Positions 5,074-5,171 of a stretch of 5,171 nucleotides of DNA are shown here, piece after piece. The notes below the pieces were generated by a model, which had not been told where the DNA came from, did no database searches, and worked only from the letters and a program-made list of their open reading frames with translations. This DNA comes from Alcaligenaceae bacterium. Lineage in GTDB: Bacteria > Pseudomonadota > Gammaproteobacteria > Burkholderiales > Burkholderiaceae_B. The stretch is taken from the NCBI GenBank assembly GCA_012511095.1, contig JAAZGT010000171.1, forward strand, positions 1 through 5,171, in the 5' to 3' direction. Position 1 is the stretch's first letter. Each line of letters starts with the position of its first letter. The translations under genes were made by a program, and so were the position numbers.

Positions 5074-5171
5074 ATGTATCATCCTCAACTTAATAAGCAC
5101 GGTGAATTAATTCATTTGCTCAGTACCGAGGGTTTGCCGCTTGATGTGCTAACACATATCTTAGATACGGC
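5074..5171 (+). CDS. pyrB: Aspartate carbamoyltransferase catalytic subunit, N-terminal fragment
   Basis: PyrB condenses carbamoyl phosphate with aspartate, the committed step of de novo pyrimidine synthesis. Only the first 32 codons and two more bases lie inside the window. They read MYHPQLNKHGELIHLLSTEGLPLDVLTHILDT, which matches the N-terminus of betaproteobacterial PyrB as I know it (PQLNKHGEL, LLS/T-x-EGLP, ILDTA). The catalytic carbamoyl phosphate motif STRTR lies beyond the edge, so activity cannot be judged. GAGG (5060-5063) within the end of pyrR is ten bases from the ATG, and the gap from pyrR is 5 bp, which points to a shared transcript. Confidence 0.88.
   Translation, partial: MYHPQLNKHGELIHLLSTEGLPLDVLTHILDT

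Noticed and set aside
1..5171. Mobile element, CRISPR array, RNA gene or defence system
   Set aside because: All long frames are core metabolic or housekeeping genes; no transposase, direct-repeat array, tRNA or rRNA pattern, or foreign-looking composition was seen.

Overview
The window is ordinary, densely packed chromosomal core sequence of a betaproteobacterium. The best guess is a low-GC member of the Burkholderiales, near the Alcaligenaceae. This rests on protein character (ArgJ beginning MAVN, PyrB beginning with the PQLNKHGEL block, the short MKTWMCL rubredoxin) and on the gene order thiE-hemL / rubredoxin-yqgE-ruvX-pyrR-pyrB, which I recall from that order. I could not run a taxonomic search. 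Base composition looks even throughout. I see no mobile element, CRISPR array, tRNA, rRNA or other sign of recent transfer.

Layout: positions 1-3116 are read from the minus strand. In transcription order they are thiE (thiamine phosphate synthase), hemL (glutamate-1-semialdehyde aminomutase), a strong hairpin after hemL, a 171-bp intergenic region with two inverted repeats, and argJ (ornithine acetyltransferase), whose C-terminal part runs off the left edge. thiE and hemL are 21 bp apart and probably form one operon. argJ probably has its own promoter.

A 127-bp AT-rich divergent intergenic region (3117-3243) separates this half from the plus-strand half. It contains a perfect 11-bp inverted repeat next to the best thiE promoter candidate.

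Positions 3244-5171 are read from the plus strand: a 54-residue rubredoxin, yqgE (algH family), ruvX (yqgF), pyrR and the start of pyrB. Gaps are 3, 7, 48 and 5 bp, with no terminator, so these are probably one operon ending in pyrimidine biosynthesis. A perfect 9-bp inverted repeat fills most of the only sizeable gap and ends directly at the pyrR Shine-Dalgarno sequence.

I found no undescribed biological system. The points worth a second look are the perfect inverted repeats in the control regions of argJ, thiE and pyrR, an altered central motif in RuvX, and a changed residue at the second metal knuckle of the rubredoxin.
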